A program made the translations under genes and the position numbers. Positions 1-5,897 of a stretch of 13,135 bases of DNA are shown here, in pieces. Source of the stretch: an uncultured Spartobacteria bacterium (GTDB lineage: Bacteria; Verrucomicrobiota; Verrucomicrobiia; Chthoniobacterales; Terrimicrobiaceae); NCBI GenBank assembly GCA_903915315.1, contig CAIWSO010000325.1, positions 1 through 13,135 of the forward strand, in the 5' to 3' direction. The notes below the pieces were generated by a model. The model was not told the origin of the DNA, did no database searches, and saw only the letters and a program-made list of their open reading frames with translations. Numbering within the stretch: the stretch's first letter is position 1; each line of letters starts with the position of its first letter.

Positions 1-456
1 CTCGGTGCTTGGAATGTGAAATCCCCCGACTTTGTAGCACAGGATAGGATTGTTTTTGAAGACACTGCCCGGCGCTATGAACCGGGAGTGCTCAACATAG
101 CGGGGATGTATGGAATGAAGGCCAGCCTGGAAATGCTTTTAGAAATCGGGATCGATCGTGTGCAGTCATCCATCCTCGATTGCAGGGATTATTTAGAATC
201 CCGCCTGAGTGAAATGGGTTTTGAATTTCTGTCTCCCTGCGCTCCTGATCCGCTGCGTTCGGGCATTCTTACTGCTAGACATCCAGGGAAGGATGGGGCG
301 CGCTTATTTGCAGCACTGGAGGCGGCGAATATCACAGCGTCACTTCGCTCCAACCGCTCCGGGGAAAAGTGGCTTCGATTCAGTCCCCATTTTTACAACA
401 CCAGATCCGAAATGGATCGCGTTGTGGATGTGCTCGCCGGAGAAATCAGGGCTTGA
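1..456 (+). CDS. Class V aminotransferase family protein, C-terminal part (5' end outside window)
   Basis: The reading frame is open from the first base to a TGA at 454-456, so this is the last 151 or so codons of a longer gene. The visible part resembles the C-terminal small domain of PLP-dependent fold-type I, class V aminotransferases (cysteine desulfurase, SufS, kynureninase and isopenicillin-N-epimerase-like group). Seen are an R-Y-E-P-G segment followed by N-I-A-G-M, typical of the loop that re-enters the active site, then helices, and near the end W-L-R-F-S-P-H-F-Y-N, the usual closing strand with a histidine before the final helix. The PLP lysine lies upstream and cannot be checked, so the substrate is unknown. 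A GTG at 16 is simply an internal valine. The gene converges on the hydrolase-fold gene with 22 bases between the stops and no obvious terminator hairpin. Confidence 0.8.
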   Translation, partial: LGAWNVKSPDFVAQDRIVFEDTARRYEPGVLNIAGMYGMKASLEMLLEIGIDRVQSSILDCRDYLESRLSEMGFEFLSPCAPDPLRSGILTARHPGKDGARLFAALEAANITASLRSNRSGEKWLRFSPHFYNTRSEMDRVVDVLAGEIRA

Positions 457-478
457 GACGCGTTAAGATGCTCGAAGA

Positions 479-1468
479 TTACGCGAGGCTAGCGTTAGGG
501 ATGTCCGCATCGAGCCAACCCGATATGGCTGCGCCGATTTCGGCGGGCATTTCCATGGGGGCGAAAGCCCCTGCCTCGGGAAGGGTGTGAATGCTGGCAT
601 TGGGAAGTTTCCGGCAAAGCTCGGAACCCTCAGTGCGATCGAATCCCTTTGCCGCCTCTGGCCAAAGAATATGGACGGGAGCGGTCACATTGCCCAGACG
701 GTCTTCGACATGGAATCGGCGTCGGTTCCGCAAAAATCCCAAGATCGCATGTTCCGCCCCATACTGCTGGGCGCAAGTGGCAAGGATGCTGATGGTTTCC
801 TCGGTCACATTTTCGGGTTTCGAAAAGCCTAGGCGGGTGAGCCAGTTTTTGATGAACGGGGCGCGTGAGATATGGTTGCGATAGAGGAAGCGTTTCAATA
901 AGGGGAGGCCTTTGGACATTCCCATAGCGCTACGTTGCTCGGAGGAGCGCAATGTCGTCGGCATAAATAAAACCAAACGCGCAACGAGTTCAGGATGTCG
1001 GGATGCAAGGAGAAGCGCGATTTGGCAAGTGAGTCCACTAGCGATGAGAGCGACAGGACGATTTGTGGCAACCTGTCGCAGCAACTCCGCGATGCTGTCG
1101 GCAATATCACTGGCATCCATCGCTGGGGATGGGCGCTCGGATTCGCCGAAACCGATCAGATCGGGCGCAATGACCTCGCGGCCCATGGCGAAGTGGCAGT
1201 AAACCTTGGACCACTCGTAAGAGGAGGCTCCAAGGAAATAGCCGTGAAGGAAAAGGAGAGGCTCACCGGATCCGCAGATGTGGTAAACGATCTGGCCCTT
1301 GGAGGTCTGTGCCACGCGTGTGGCAAAAATGGTGGGCGAGATGGAGTCCGGTATCGGCTCTCTACGAGAACGCCGCGTGCCGCGACTCACGGCAAGAGCT
1401 ACAGCCCCCAACAAACCAACTCCAATACCCAAACCGAGTATGGGGTTTTTCTTCCAGTGTGGGAGCAT
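479..1468 (-). CDS. Membrane-anchored alpha/beta-hydrolase-fold protein, catalytic triad apparently missing
   Basis: A 329-residue protein with an N-terminal hydrophobic helix (about residues 9-28) followed by a basic stretch, suggesting a membrane anchor with the body outside or at the membrane face. The remainder reads as an alpha/beta hydrolase: the oxyanion-hole motif L-L-F-L-H-G (about 71-76), A-P-D-L-I-G-F-G-E-S (101-110), the helix after the nucleophile elbow (150-160, ending S-R-H-P-E) and a C-terminal L-W-P-E segment. By comparison with the usual family patterns, the nucleophile position is Gly145 (A-S-G-L-T-C instead of G-x-S-x-G), the acid position is Ala273 (L-W-P-E-A-A) and the histidine position is Ala301 (A-G-A-F-A-P). 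It may therefore be a non-catalytic member. Ser144 is one residue off and could still be considered. The gene lies 60 bases downstream of rpsN on the same strand. No Shine-Dalgarno precedes the ATG. Confidence 0.85.
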   Translation of the reverse strand: MLPHWKKNPILGLGIGVGLLGAVALAVSRGTRRSRREPIPDSISPTIFATRVAQTSKGQIVYHICGSGEPLLFLHGYFLGASSYEWSKVYCHFAMGREVIAPDLIGFGESERPSPAMDASDIADSIAELLRQVATNRPVALIASGLTCQIALLLASRHPELVARLVLFMPTTLRSSEQRSAMGMSKGLPLLKRFLYRNHISRAPFIKNWLTRLGFSKPENVTEETISILATCAQQYGAEHAILGFLRNRRRFHVEDRLGNVTAPVHILWPEAAKGFDRTEGSELCRKLPNASIHTLPEAGAFAPMEMPAEIGAAISGWLDADIPNASLA

Positions 1469-1485
1469 GTCTGGAGGAATGAATC

Positions 1486-1520
1486 AATCTTAGGCGCTCT
1501 TTGAGAGAAGCGCCCAGATT
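1486..1520 (-). promoter_or_regulatory. Imperfect hairpin between rpsN and the hydrolase-fold gene
   Basis: In the 60-base gap, AATCT (1486-1490) pairs with AGATT (1516-1520), and GGCGCT (1493-1498) pairs with AGCGCC (1509-1514). A small internal loop (TA against C) separates the stems, and the apical loop is 10 bases. On the minus strand the structure lies just after the rpsN stop. It is not followed by a clean T-tract in either direction, so it is a candidate RNA-stabilising or attenuating element and not a clear terminator. Confidence 0.4.
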
Positions 1521-1528
1521 AAAGTGTA

Positions 1529-1798
1529 TTACCAGCTGGACTTGGTGACGCCTGGGATCATTCCATTCGATGCCAACTCGCGGAATGTGATACGCGAAAT
1601 TTGGAAGCGGCGAAGGAATGCGCGGCGACGGCCGGTGATACGGCAGCGGTTCACAAGACGGGTCGGGCTTGCGTCGCGAGGAAGTTGCGCGAGGGAAGCA
1701 TAGTCTTTCTTTGCTTTCAACTCAGCGCGAAGTGCTGCGTATTTTTCAACTGTTTTCTGTTTGCGCTTGTTGCGCTCGAGCCATGCTGTTTTTGCCAT
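1529..1798 (-). CDS. rpsN: 30S ribosomal protein S14, zinc-free (C-) form
   Basis: Encodes 89 residues beginning M-A-K-T-A-W and ending G-V-T-K-S-S-W. It has the N-terminal Lys/Arg-rich helix and the hallmark C-terminal half N-R-C-R-I-T-G-R-R-R-A (about 50-60), F-R-I/L-S-R-type and R-E-L-A-S-N-G-M-I-P-G-V (73-84) motifs of S14. S14 binds the 16S rRNA 3' major domain in the small-subunit head. The paired CxxC zinc motifs of the short C+ form are absent (only one Cys), so this is the zinc-independent version. The frame is open far upstream, but ATG 1798 gives exactly the family N-terminus and a normal length. The gene stands alone, without the spc-operon neighbours (L5, S8, L6), as expected of C- paralogues. 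Whether a C+ copy exists elsewhere cannot be seen. No Shine-Dalgarno precedes the start. Confidence 0.96.
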   Translation of the reverse strand: MAKTAWLERNKRKQKTVEKYAALRAELKAKKDYASLAQLPRDASPTRLVNRCRITGRRRAFLRRFQISRITFRELASNGMIPGVTKSSW

Positions 1799-1850
1799 AG
1801 GAAGGGGTGAAAATACAAGGAACGTTGGAACAAGCAAGTCTTTTGCTGAT
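1799..1850 (-). promoter_or_regulatory. Likely rpsN promoter region
   Basis: This 52-base gap lies between the M23 peptidase stop and rpsN. Read on the minus strand it contains TTGCTT, 16 bases, then TATTTT shortly before the start, an acceptable sigma-70-like pair that would leave a very short leader. No terminator hairpin for the upstream peptidase gene is apparent. The assignment rests on pattern only. Confidence 0.25.
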
Positions 1851-2888
1851 TTAATTATCGAGGGAATTTTTTTGGTCTGTTCTGGCAAGGAGATCCAAAA
1901 ATCTTTTGCCGGAATCCGTGAGACGTGGCCCACCCTTGGATCCACCGATAATCCCGCGCGTGGTATGATTGTAAGCGAATGGGGTTTCCCGAATCCATGC
2001 GATCTCTGGGGTGGAAGCGGCCTTGGGTGAAGCTGTCGCGCACATGGGAGTGCCATAGCGGTTGAATGCAATCGTCCATGCCGGGGGCGAGGCCTCCTCT
2101 CCATTGGGGGCTAGCCAGGGATAGGAACGAAGGATCGAAAGGGAGGATGTGGAGGGAATCGTGATTTTGTAAAAGGCATCCTGTCCGCGAATGTAGTTAC
2201 TGAATTGAAAGGTGGGGTTTCTTGCGCACTCGAGTAGAACCTTGGCGGGATCGATCCCGGACAAATTGTATCCGTGGTAAGGCCCGTGTTTGTTGGGCGT
2301 CCCGCTGAAGTAACGCTTATACCAAGATTCAAAATCCGTGTTTAACAAGAGCGCGATTTCGAAGTGCAGGTGCGCTCGCTCGCAATTGATGCCAGCGCCG
2401 GTGAATCCCATGCGGCCGATCACTTCGCCCTGAGCGACCTTTTGGCTGGTCTCGACGGAGATCGTTGATAGATGGGCGTAGAGCGTGTATACAGGGCTGC
2501 CTTCGATGTCGTGCTCGATCACGATGTAGCGCCCGTAGTTGGAACCGCCTGCCTCATGGCTCACGTGGGCGATCTTTCCGGCAGCCGAGGCTCGGATGTC
2601 ATCGAGCGGCTTGCCACTGCCGTCTCGCCGCATCGGTGCGATATCGATGCCTTCGTGGAGTTGCAGATAGATGACGTCTTCCCCCTGGCGCTGCGGTCCT
2701 CTCACGTAGCCGAAGGATCCGCCTTCCCAAACCTTCGTGGAGACGCCCTCGAAATTGCGATCCACATACATGTAAAAATCCTGCGGCCTGTCTTCAAGGA
2801 GGGCGCGGTTATCTGTCGGAAAATCAAACATCGCGGCTTGGCTGGCGAACGCCATTGCGAGCAGGAGAAAAAACAGGCGAGCGATCAC
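1851..2888 (-). CDS. Secreted M23-family (LytM-type) metallopeptidase
   Basis: A 345-residue protein with a typical signal peptide (residues 1-19, L-F-F-L-L-L-A-M-A-F-A-S-Q-A). The M23 core spans about 70-185. It has H78-x3-D82 in L-H-E-G-I-D-I-A-P, H139 in L-Y-A-H-L-S and H173-L-H175 in A-H-L-H-F-E. By family knowledge H78, D82 and H175 bind zinc while H139 and H173 act in catalysis, so the site looks complete. M23 enzymes cut peptide cross-links in peptidoglycan, so an envelope-remodelling role is likely, although non-murein targets exist. The C-terminal 150 residues (190-345) are not a domain I recognise. The start is GTG at 2886-2888, overlapping the stop of the upstream gene by four bases (GTGA), which implies translational coupling with the SecD-head-like protein. 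Confidence 0.9.
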   Translation of the reverse strand: MIARLFFLLLAMAFASQAAMFDFPTDNRALLEDRPQDFYMYVDRNFEGVSTKVWEGGSFGYVRGPQRQGEDVIYLQLHEGIDIAPMRRDGSGKPLDDIRASAAGKIAHVSHEAGGSNYGRYIVIEHDIEGSPVYTLYAHLSTISVETSQKVAQGEVIGRMGFTGAGINCERAHLHFEIALLLNTDFESWYKRYFSGTPNKHGPYHGYNLSGIDPAKVLLECARNPTFQFSNYIRGQDAFYKITIPSTSSLSILRSYPWLAPNGEEASPPAWTIAFNRYGTPMCATASPKAASTPEIAWIRETPFAYNHTTRGIIGGSKGGPRLTDSGKRFLDLLARTDQKNSLDN

Positions 2889-3406
2889 TGGGCTGTTTCT
2901 TTTTTTGGGGCAGGTGATTTTTTCCCGAATTCAGACTCTTTTCCGATAACGGGGAATTTCTTTTGCAGGCGTGCGATTTCCTCTGGCAGGAAGCCGCCTG
3001 GAACAAAGAAAATGCCGTCATTGTTGCCGGGTTGCACCATGATCGCGGAGGCGATGCGGCCATTGATAAGCACAACGGCGATGCGGCCCTTTTCCTCTTG
3101 GGTAAACTGGTAGAGCTTGTTCATGCCGTGATCATCGAGTCGGAAGTAAGCGCCGATCATCCCGTCATTTCCCGGGAAGGCGTAAAATGACTTAATGTCC
3201 CGCTCGCTCAATACGGGCACTTTTTGGATGAAGATCTTTTGCTTAGGGTTGGTAAGTTCAACCTCGGTGACGAAGGATTCGCCAACGGCCTTGTCGCCCT
3301 GGGCGTGAAGACGGATCGTGACTTCGGGGGCTTTTTTAGAGCCAGCGAGAAGGTGACTCTGAAAAAGCATCAAGCCAGTGCAGATGAGAAAAACAAATCG
3401 GGTCAT
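2885..3406 (-). CDS. Secreted protein resembling the SecD/SecDF P1-head domain
   Basis: A 173-residue product with a signal peptide (about 1-22, ending H-L-L-A-G). The mature part recalls the periplasmic P1 head subdomain of SecD: a strand pair, then F-R-L-D-D-H-G-M-N-K-L-Y-Q-F-T (like the 'F.LT..G...F...T' stretch of SecD), followed by G-R-I-A-V-V-L-I-N-G-R-I-A-S-A (about 107-121), which closely matches the SecD pattern G-x-x-L-A-I-V-L-D-G-x-V-I-S-A-P. The C-terminus is short, charged and Lys-rich. Neither the SecD membrane helices nor the partner gene is present, so this is a free-standing secreted version, not a translocase component. It is the first gene of the minus-strand pair and overlaps the M23 peptidase by four bases. 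The similarity call is from memory of the motif, and the function is unknown. Confidence 0.75.
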   Translation of the reverse strand: MTRFVFLICTGLMLFQSHLLAGSKKAPEVTIRLHAQGDKAVGESFVTEVELTNPKQKIFIQKVPVLSERDIKSFYAFPGNDGMIGAYFRLDDHGMNKLYQFTQEEKGRIAVVLINGRIASAIMVQPGNNDGIFFVPGGFLPEEIARLQKKFPVIGKESEFGKKSPAPKKETAQ

Positions 3407-3435
3407 GGTTCGGCCAATCTAAAGGAATTTACGGA

Positions 3436-3453
3436 CGCCGGATGAGTCCGGCG
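3436..3453. promoter_or_regulatory. Perfect 7-bp palindrome in the divergent intergenic region
   Basis: CGCCGGA (3436-3442) and TCCGGCG (3447-3453) form a perfect inverted repeat around TGAG. It lies 29 bases upstream of the minus-strand start at 3406 and 70 bases upstream of the plus-strand start at 3524. It could be an operator, or a leader hairpin at the very 5' end of the minus transcript if the promoter proposed at 3465-3492 is right. Confidence 0.45.
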
Positions 3454-3464
3454 ACGGAACACGC

Positions 3465-3492
3465 ATTCTAGGTCAGTTGATAGGAATTGCAA
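3465..3492 (-). promoter_or_regulatory. Candidate sigma-70-type promoter for the secreted SecD-like/M23 pair
   Basis: On the minus strand TTGCAA (3492-3487) is followed after 16 bases by TAGAAT (3470-3465). Transcription would begin near 3458, just before the palindrome. Because TTGCAA is its own reverse complement, the same hexamer could also serve as a -35 for the plus-strand operon, but the plus-strand -10 (around 3509-3514, TTAGCA) is poor. The call rests on similarity to the consensus only. Confidence 0.35.
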
Positions 3493-3523
3493 CTATGCGG
3501 ACCTGCGGTTAGCAATCTTAGGC

Positions 3524-4174
3524 ATGAAATACCTTTTCGTCGCCGCCTTCGTTCTGGTGTCGCTTTTGGATGTTGCCGCCCGATCGCCTGATGTTCAGGG
3601 GGCCGCTTCGCCGCTCGCGAGCGAGACGCCCGATGAATCAAGTCCCTTCTTTTTGACCCGCATCTTTGACACTGGCATTTTCCGCAGGGTCGAGTCCCCA
3701 TCGAAAGGATACCCCCGTGTGCCGCAGCGGGAATATGATTCCATTTTTGGGAAGGTGTCCCATTTTTTCACGGACATGTTTGGCAATGTGAAGATGGGGA
3801 CGAGTGAAGCACAGGTTAAGAATGCCACTTTAAAACTCGATCCGGAAAGCCCAGTCCTCAAGGACAATCGGGAAATCGAGGTCACCTACACGATTCGCAA
3901 TAATTCCAAATCCCTCACAAGGTTGGAATTTCCGACCACGCAAAGGATTGAGATACTGACCTACAATTCCTCTGGCGCCATCGTGGATCGTTGGTCCGAT
4001 GACCGAGCTTTCAAGGCTGAAGAGGGAGTTGTAGTGCTGAATCCCGCCGAGCGCATCGAGTTTAAGGAAAAAATTTCAACCCGTGACATGCGGTCCGGCG
4101 AGACCTACAAAACCGAGGCCTCCTTGATATCGCACCCCGGATTTGTTGTTGATCGAACCGTGACTCCGCGCTGA
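3524..4174 (+). CDS. Secreted BsuPI-like domain protein
   Basis: A 216-residue protein with a signal peptide (about 1-19, L-F-V-A-A-F-V-L-V-S-L-L-D-V-A-A). After a linker of about 80 residues, residues 100-205 form a beta-rich domain like the intracellular proteinase inhibitor BsuPI fold. There is V-T-Y-T-I-R-N-N-S-K-S (120-130), then L-E-F-P-T-T-Q-R-I-E (134-143), Y-N-S-S-G-A-I-V-D-R-W-S (147-158) and L-N-P-A-E-R-I-E-F (172-180). This is the pattern of paired strands ending in a 'G..V.RWS...F' hairpin and an 'L.PGE...F' strand. The BsuPI label reflects fold similarity, and protease inhibition here is not shown. It is the first gene of a tight operon, with 3 bases to the next start. Only a weak AGG precedes the ATG. 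Confidence 0.75.
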   Translation: MKYLFVAAFVLVSLLDVAARSPDVQGAASPLASETPDESSPFFLTRIFDTGIFRRVESPSKGYPRVPQREYDSIFGKVSHFFTDMFGNVKMGTSEAQVKNATLKLDPESPVLKDNREIEVTYTIRNNSKSLTRLEFPTTQRIEILTYNSSGAIVDRWSDDRAFKAEEGVVVLNPAERIEFKEKISTRDMRSGETYKTEASLISHPGFVVDRTVTPR

Positions 4175-4177
4175 GGG

Positions 4178-4717
4178 ATGCGTGGGCAAGGAATCATTCT
4201 CGCTTTTCTCGCTTTGGCATGGCCCGCCGTAGCGATTGCCCAAGTGCAGGAAAAAAAATTGATGGATCGCATCAACTCCCCTGATCGCAATCAGGCGAGC
4301 CAGTTTCAGAATAAGAATTTTGGATCGACAGGCTCCTCGTGGGTGAAGTCGGCCTCCATGGCGAGCAACAGCTACCAAGGAGTGAAGGAAGCGCGAATCA
4401 AGGGGTATTCGGATGTGAGATCTTTTCTAGGAGTCAAGAACCCCTGGCTAGGAAAGAAGGTGTTTAGCACCGGTTCTTCGACCTATCAGTCTCTCGGTGG
4501 GCTTGCCGATAAAGATGCGACTTATCGAGTCAAGGACGCCAAGACGGGTTCCTTTTCTCAAGCCGCCAAGACGGCGTCCACGCCTTCCTTGGCGGTGCCA
4601 ACGCGGGCTTTTACGCTCAGGGGGGCGGCTCAGGGGGCGCTCGATCAAGATTCCAGCAAGCTCCACAAGGAAATGACCATTGACGAAGTCCGTGAGTTGT
4701 TAAACAAATCCCGCTAA
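4178..4717 (+). CDS. Small secreted protein of unknown function
   Basis: A 179-residue product that I do not recognise. It has a clear signal peptide (about 1-22, I-I-L-A-F-L-A-L-A-W-P-A-V-A-I-A-Q). The mature chain is Lys-, Ser- and Gly-rich with few predicted long helices. It carries spaced short motifs such as F-L-G-V-K-N-P-W-L-G-K-K-V-F (about 83-96) and Y-Q-S-L-G (102-106), and ends with a small charged helix, M-T-I-D-E-V-R-E-L-L-N-K-S-R. The start lies 3 bases after the upstream stop and the end is 10 bases before tyrS, so it is co-transcribed with both. Secretion and a basic, flexible sequence suggest an envelope-associated accessory protein; nothing more specific can be supported. Confidence 0.75.
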   Translation: MRGQGIILAFLALAWPAVAIAQVQEKKLMDRINSPDRNQASQFQNKNFGSTGSSWVKSASMASNSYQGVKEARIKGYSDVRSFLGVKNPWLGKKVFSTGSSTYQSLGGLADKDATYRVKDAKTGSFSQAAKTASTPSLAVPTRAFTLRGAAQGALDQDSSKLHKEMTIDEVRELLNKSR

Positions 4718-4727
4718 AATCCCTTTC

Positions 4728-5891
4728 ATGTCAGATATTTCATTTTTAACGCGCGGATGCGCGAAAGTTATCAGCGAAGAGGAACTCGCCGCCAAGCTTC
4801 AGCTCGGACGTCCGCTTCGGGTCAAGCTTGGGGTCGATCCGACGGCTCCCGACATCCATCTCGGCCATAGTATCGCTCTTTCCAAGTTGCGCGATTTTCA
4901 GGATCAGGGGCATGAGGCCATTTTGATCATTGGTGACTTCACCGCTATGATCGGGGATCCGAGCGGTCGCTCGGTCACACGGCCCCAACTCACGCATGAC
5001 CAGGTTTTGGCTAACGCGAAGAGTTTTCAGGAACAGGCTTTCAAAATCCTTGATCGCAGTCGGGCGCGTATCGTTTTCAATGGCGAGTGGTTTGAGGGAA
5101 TGAGTTTCGAGGAGGTCATCAAGCTCAACAGTCGTGTGACCCTCCAGCAAATGCTCGTTCGCGAGGATTTTCGGTCCCGTTTGGATAAGGGCCAACCGAT
5201 TCGCGCCCACGAAATCCAATACCCCATCATGCAGGGTTGGGATTCCGTGATGGTGAAAGCGGATGTCGAGCTTGGTGGAACGGACCAACTTTTCAACATC
5301 ATGGTCGGTCGCGATCTCCAGCGCGAAGAGGGGTTGCCGCAGCAGGTCGCCATGGTGGTGCCTATCCTTGAGGGCCTCGATGGCCATCAGAAGATGAGCA
5401 AGAGTCTTGGAAACTACGTTGCCCTCACTGATGTCCCTGCGACGATGTTTGGAAAAATCATGAGCATCAGTGATGAGCTCATGGTGCGGTATTACGATGT
5501 CCTCCTCCACGAATCCATTCCCGCTGGGATGCATCCGATGGAGGCCAAGAAAAGCCTTGCTCGCCGCATCACAGCTCGTTTTCACAGCGAGGAATTGGCG
5601 CAAGCGGCGCTGGAGGATTTCAATACCCGCTTCAGTTCCAAAGATCTTGAGTCAGCTGACCTGCCGGTATTCGTGCCGACTGGGGCGAGAGACTTCATTT
5701 CTATCGTAGTGGAGGCCTTGGCTGTGTGTTTTCAGACGACGCGCTCCCGTTCCGATGCCCGTCGTCTCATTGAGGGCGGTAGCGTCCAATGGTGTGGTGC
5801 CAAAGTGGCCGATCCGAAGTCCTCCTTGCCTGCGGGAGAGGCGGGAATTCTCAAGTTGGATAAAACTAGAGCAGTTCGAGTCGGCACATGA
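4728..5891 (+). CDS. tyrS: Tyrosyl-tRNA synthetase
   Basis: A 387-residue class I aminoacyl-tRNA synthetase that charges tRNA-Tyr with tyrosine in the cytoplasm. The Rossmann catalytic domain carries the HIGH-type signature H-L-G-H (44-47), the I-G-D-F-T-A-M-I-G-D-P-S-G-R-S stretch (68-82), the tyrosine/tRNA-recognition segment G-G-T-D-Q-L-F-N (183-190) and K-M-S-K-S (222-226). The C-terminal S4 RNA-binding domain (about 330-387) is recognisable from S-R-S-D-A-R-R-L-I-E-G-G-S-V. The length and the Q-x-x-Y-P-I-M-Q-G segment fit the TyrZ-like bacterial subgroup, not the roughly 420-residue E. coli TyrS type. It lies between secreted and membrane protein genes in one run with gaps of 10 and 6 bases. 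No Shine-Dalgarno and no T-box-like leader are visible, so expression probably depends on the operon promoter. Confidence 0.97.
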   Translation: MSDISFLTRGCAKVISEEELAAKLQLGRPLRVKLGVDPTAPDIHLGHSIALSKLRDFQDQGHEAILIIGDFTAMIGDPSGRSVTRPQLTHDQVLANAKSFQEQAFKILDRSRARIVFNGEWFEGMSFEEVIKLNSRVTLQQMLVREDFRSRLDKGQPIRAHEIQYPIMQGWDSVMVKADVELGGTDQLFNIMVGRDLQREEGLPQQVAMVVPILEGLDGHQKMSKSLGNYVALTDVPATMFGKIMSISDELMVRYYDVLLHESIPAGMHPMEAKKSLARRITARFHSEELAQAALEDFNTRFSSKDLESADLPVFVPTGARDFISIVVEALAVCFQTTRSRSDARRLIEGGSVQWCGAKVADPKSSLPAGEAGILKLDKTRAVRVGT

Positions 5892-5897
5892 TCCGTC

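Noticed and set aside
1799..2104. Upstream extension of the rpsN frame to 191 codons
   Set aside because: The extension overlaps the M23 peptidase gene and lacks family similarity. ATG 1798 gives the exact S14 N-terminus.
2472..3113. Plus-strand frame of 213 codons
   Set aside because: It is antisense to the M23 peptidase and SecD-like genes, both of which have signal peptides and recognisable motifs. It has no domain of its own.
4746..5603. Open frame of 285 codons on the minus strand, antisense to tyrS
   Set aside because: It lies wholly inside the unmistakable tyrS gene, and its translation shows no recognisable domain and a His-rich composition typical of a mirrored frame.
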